The notes under the pieces are model-generated. The model had not been told where the DNA came from. It saw only the letters and a program-made list of their open reading frames with translations, and made no database searches. From Mesorhizobium sp. LSJC280B00 (GTDB taxonomy: Bacteria; Pseudomonadota; Alphaproteobacteria; Rhizobiales; Rhizobiaceae), in NCBI RefSeq assembly GCF_000502835.1, contig NZ_AYVL01000018.1, positions 239-64,238 of the forward strand: a stretch of DNA of 64,000 nucleotides, read 5' to 3'. This document shows positions 61,924-64,000 of this stretch, piece by piece. Position 1 is the first letter of the stretch. Each line of letters opens with the position of its first letter. A program made the translations under genes and the position numbers.

Positions 61924-62796
61924 TTGGACGCATTATCGGCCAGGTCGCAGGTCACCGGCTTCTATGACAAGCCGAGCGGGTCCGTCCAGTATGTGGTCGC
62001 CGACATGGCGACGCGCCGATGCGCCATCATCGATCCGGTGCTCGACTTCGACGAAAGGTCCGGTGCAACGGCAACGAAGAACGCCGACGCCCTGCTCGAC
62101 TTCGTCAGGGAAAGCGGGCTGGAGGTCGAGTGGATCCTCGACACGCATCCGCATGCCGATCATTTCTCCGCCGCCCATTATCTGAGGGGGAGAACCGGAG
62201 CGCCGACGGCGATCGGCGAAAAGGTCATCGACGTCCAGAAATTGTGGAAGGTGATCTACAACTGGCCGGAATTCCCCGCCGACGGTTCGCAATGGGACAG
62301 GCTGTTCGCCGACGGCGCAACTTTTTCGGTCGGCGGCCTTCCGGCAAGAGTGCTGTTCTCGCCGGGCCACACACTGGCCTCGATCACTTACGTCATTGGC
62401 GACGCCGCCTTCATCCACGACACGCTGTTCATGCCGGACAGCGGCACCGCGAGGACGGACTTTCCCGGCGGCAGTGCCGAGCGGCTCTGGCACTCGATCG
62501 AGGACATCCTGGCGCTGCCGGACGAGACACGTCTGTTCGTCGGTCACGACTACCAGCCGGGCGGTCGCGAAGCGCGGTGGGAAAGCACGGTCGCGGAGCA
62601 GAAAGCCGGCAACATCCATGTTGCCGGCTGCAAGGCGGAAGCCGACTTCGTCGCGCTCCGCCAGGCCCGCGACAGGACGTTGCCGATGCCGCGGCTGATC
62701 CTGCACGCGCTGCAGGTCAATATGAATGGCGGACGCGTGCCGGAACCGGAATCCAACGGGCGGCGCTATCTGAAATTTCCGCTCGATTGCCTGTGA
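61924..62796 (+). CDS. MBL-fold hydrolase, ETHE1/persulfide dioxygenase-like
   Basis: Metallo-beta-lactamase-fold protein of 290 residues. Metal motif THPHADHFSAAHYL, the FSPGHTLASITY His, the DTLFMPDSGTARTDFPGG segment typical of persulfide dioxygenases/Blh, and GHDYQPGG are present. A TTG at 61924 follows GAAGGAGG. It may oxidise glutathione persulfide. Confidence 0.9.
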   Translation: MDALSARSQVTGFYDKPSGSVQYVVADMATRRCAIIDPVLDFDERSGATATKNADALLDFVRESGLEVEWILDTHPHADHFSAAHYLRGRTGAPTAIGEKVIDVQKLWKVIYNWPEFPADGSQWDRLFADGATFSVGGLPARVLFSPGHTLASITYVIGDAAFIHDTLFMPDSGTARTDFPGGSAERLWHSIEDILALPDETRLFVGHDYQPGGREARWESTVAEQKAGNIHVAGCKAEADFVALRQARDRTLPMPRLILHALQVNMNGGRVPEPESNGRRYLKFPLDCL

Positions 62797-62978
62797 GGAG
62801 ATGGGTCGCTGGCACTACAGTGCCATTCAGACTCGGCGCCGCCCTCATCGTTCTGCGATGGTCGTCCAAGCTATTGATCCTGATTCGATTTTTGCGATGT
62901 TTGAATCCGAGAGGTCCATGCGGGAGGACGGTGGTGGCAGCCGGATGAGGAGCAGCGCAGACGCCAGCCAGTCCAGCG

Positions 62979-63488
62979 TCAGGGTTTTGTTCGGCGGGCT
63001 AAATGTTCATACGTGATTTGCCAAGGATCGCTCTCGGAAGATCTTTCCTCGCCGATCCAATGGAAGCTGGTGGCAGTGATCTCAGTGAAACGCCATCGAG
63101 TTTGCAGACCGCGCGAGTCATTGCCGAGCTGGACAATGTCCTTACCCTCGGCCCGCCCGATCTGGCGCGAGTGATCCCGGTTGAGCGGGTCGTTCCATAT
63201 GATATGCCAGCCATCGATCCCAGGGTCGAAGATGCGCAAGGTCGTACCATACATCGTCGACGGCGCAGGGCGCTTGGGCCTGATCCAAACGTCCTGAATC
63301 GCGCGGCCTTCGAGCACCCAGCCAAAATGGCATTCGCCATCCCATTTCTGGATTGTGCCGTCGTCGAGGTAGTGGACCGAGTCCATTTCCCAGCTTCCAA
63401 TTAGCCATCCATACAGGGCCATGTCTTTCGCTCGGTCGGCTGGCGGACCTTCGGATCCGAGAGCGGCCAGAAACGGAGAAATGGTCAT
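62979..63488 (-). CDS. DUF1579-like protein
   Basis: A 169-residue cytoplasmic protein. The sequence YGWLIGSWEMDSVHYLDDGT and FGWVLEGRAIQDVWIRPKR recalls the DUF1579 beta-barrel family. The ATG at 63488 is chosen; a TTG at 63512 would add eight residues. Function unknown, no operon partner. Confidence 0.75.
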   Translation of the reverse strand: MTISPFLAALGSEGPPADRAKDMALYGWLIGSWEMDSVHYLDDGTIQKWDGECHFGWVLEGRAIQDVWIRPKRPAPSTMYGTTLRIFDPGIDGWHIIWNDPLNRDHSRQIGRAEGKDIVQLGNDSRGLQTRWRFTEITATSFHWIGEERSSESDPWQITYEHLARRTKP

Positions 63489-63757
63489 CGTCACACTGCC
63501 TTTCGTTTTCAATAAACGAGCTCAACTGCCCGGCGCAGCCCCGGCGGCTCGTTGTCGCGCTGCCTGCCGCGAGCGCCGGGTTGTGGAATGCCGCGGTCGG
63601 CGCCGCAACATTGCCGCCACAGCTTGCAGTCTTGCGGTTTTCAGGGCTTGGGGAAAATTGCGGTAATGCCGCTATCGATGCGATCGTCTGGGGGCTACTG
63701 AGCAGTTATAGCGGCGGATCGGACATCCGCGAAGGCGCCGCGGAACCGGCAACCCGC
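63489..63757. other. Intergenic stretch without a convincing gene
   Basis: Several short open frames cross this region but none has a ribosome site or a recognised family. With the repeat and terminator that follow, the whole gene-free stretch is 63489-63922. Confidence 0.5.
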
Positions 63758-63864
63758 TAATGCATGTCGCGCAAAAGTGTGCAGCGGTTTTGCGATAACG
63801 ACATGCATAAAAACAAGACTCTAAAGCGCGTCGCACAAGGCCGGCCGAACGCGACGCGCTTTAG
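63758..63864 (+). repeat. 107-base double-hairpin repeat, copy 2
   Basis: Inverted relative to copy 1 (42465-42571). The first 38 bases from TAATGCATG are identical to copy 1, and about 93 of 107 positions match by eye. It has the same two palindromic halves. Confidence 0.88.
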
Positions 63865-63901
63865 AAAAAAACGGCGGCGCCAGTTACCTGACGCCGCCGT
63901 T
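63865..63901 (-). terminator. Terminator of the gene at the right edge
   Basis: AACGGCGGCG/CGCCGCCGTT stem with a 12-base loop, followed on the minus strand by TTTTTT. It lies 22 bases past the stop of the partial gene. Confidence 0.88.
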
Positions 63902-63922
63902 ATTTGTTTCTACCGGAAGGCC

Positions 63923-64000
63923 TTACGCCGCCGGCTGCGCCTCGATGGTGCGCAGCGCCTGCGTCTGGCGCTTGGCTGCGGCCTTGACCGCGTCCTGCAC
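63923..64000 (-). CDS. C-terminal end of an unidentified gene
   Basis: Only the last 25 codons and a TAA are in the window, reading VQDAVKAAAKRQTQALRTIE and then AQPAA. The Ala/Lys/Gln-rich helix would suit a phasin or another coiled-coil protein, but 25 residues are too few to assign. A terminator follows. Confidence 0.6.
   Translation of the reverse strand: MQDAVKAAAKRQTQALRTIEAQPAA

Noticed and set aside
62797..63978. Additional small genes around the DUF1579-like gene
   Set aside because: Open frames here (for example 63353-63760 and 63421-63666) overlap on both strands, lack ribosome sites and match nothing recognisable.
1..64000. CRISPR array, prophage, insertion sequence, tRNA or rRNA
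   Set aside because: Looked for direct-repeat/spacer arrays, transposase or integrase genes and tRNA-like folds; none was seen.

Overview
The window looks like chromosomal DNA of a Rhizobiales alphaproteobacterium, most probably Mesorhizobium. This is inferred from the GC-rich coding, the PHB gene set (phaA-phaB-phaR, 3-hydroxybutyrate dehydrogenase next to a patatin), families typical of this order (DUF1013/TrcR, DUF1036, DUF1192, DUF1244, DUF465, DUF1127, ZapA with DUF4164) and rhizobial double-hairpin intergenic repeats. No tRNA, rRNA, insertion sequence, prophage or CRISPR array was seen. Most genes are core or metabolic.

Layout. 1-3.6 kb: a SUV3-like helicase (cut by the window edge) and a 729-base noncoding stretch with two related blocks. 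3.6-11.1 kb: PHB metabolism (phaB, phaA, phaR), a divergent pair of citrate-synthase-fold genes of which one carries an N-terminal helix-turn-helix, bdhA and a patatin. 11.3-16 kb: an RND efflux pair and a small DUF3309 protein. 16-24 kb: epimerase/LysR divergon, MFS, cupin, DUF1244 with N-formylglutamate amidohydrolase, DUF1036 with pyruvate kinase, TPR protein. 24-29.4 kb: rpmJ, a DUF1311 protein, purE-purK, and an ECF sigma/anti-sigma operon with an exported metallophosphoesterase and a cupredoxin. 29.5-35.3 kb: a catabolic module of a SelA-like PLP enzyme, RidA and a polar amino-acid-type ABC transporter, under a divergent IclR regulator. 35.3-42.5 kb: divergent DUF465 genes, ispG, a lytic transglycosylase, pgk, class I aldolase, DUF899, SGNH hydrolase. 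42.5-45.6 kb: small proteins and a WYL regulator sharing a palindromic operator, trcR, DUF1127. 45.7-54.6 kb: quinone oxidoreductase, MFS, ArsR, GST, alpha/beta hydrolase with HxlR, rpmF, mtgA, polyprenyl synthase. 54.7-61 kb: K+/H+ antiporter, gap, tkt, DUF4164-zapA. 61-64 kb: 1-Cys peroxiredoxin, persulfide-dioxygenase-like MBL protein, a DUF1579-like protein, and the tail of an unidentified gene.

How genes fit together. phaA and phaB make 3-hydroxybutyryl-CoA, PhaR should sense polymer and repress, and BdhA consumes the 3-hydroxybutyrate released on breakdown. tkt, gap, pgk, fbaB and pyk cover lower sugar metabolism, but tkt-gap and pgk-fbaB lie on opposite strands; a 21-kb segment containing tkt-gap is bracketed by inverted copies of one 107-base repeat. 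The observations most worth following are the HTH-citrate synthase divergon, the WYL regulator with twin operators, the PLP enzyme/RidA import module, the ECF operon with its own candidate promoter, and repeats whose ends supply the stop codons of neighbouring genes.
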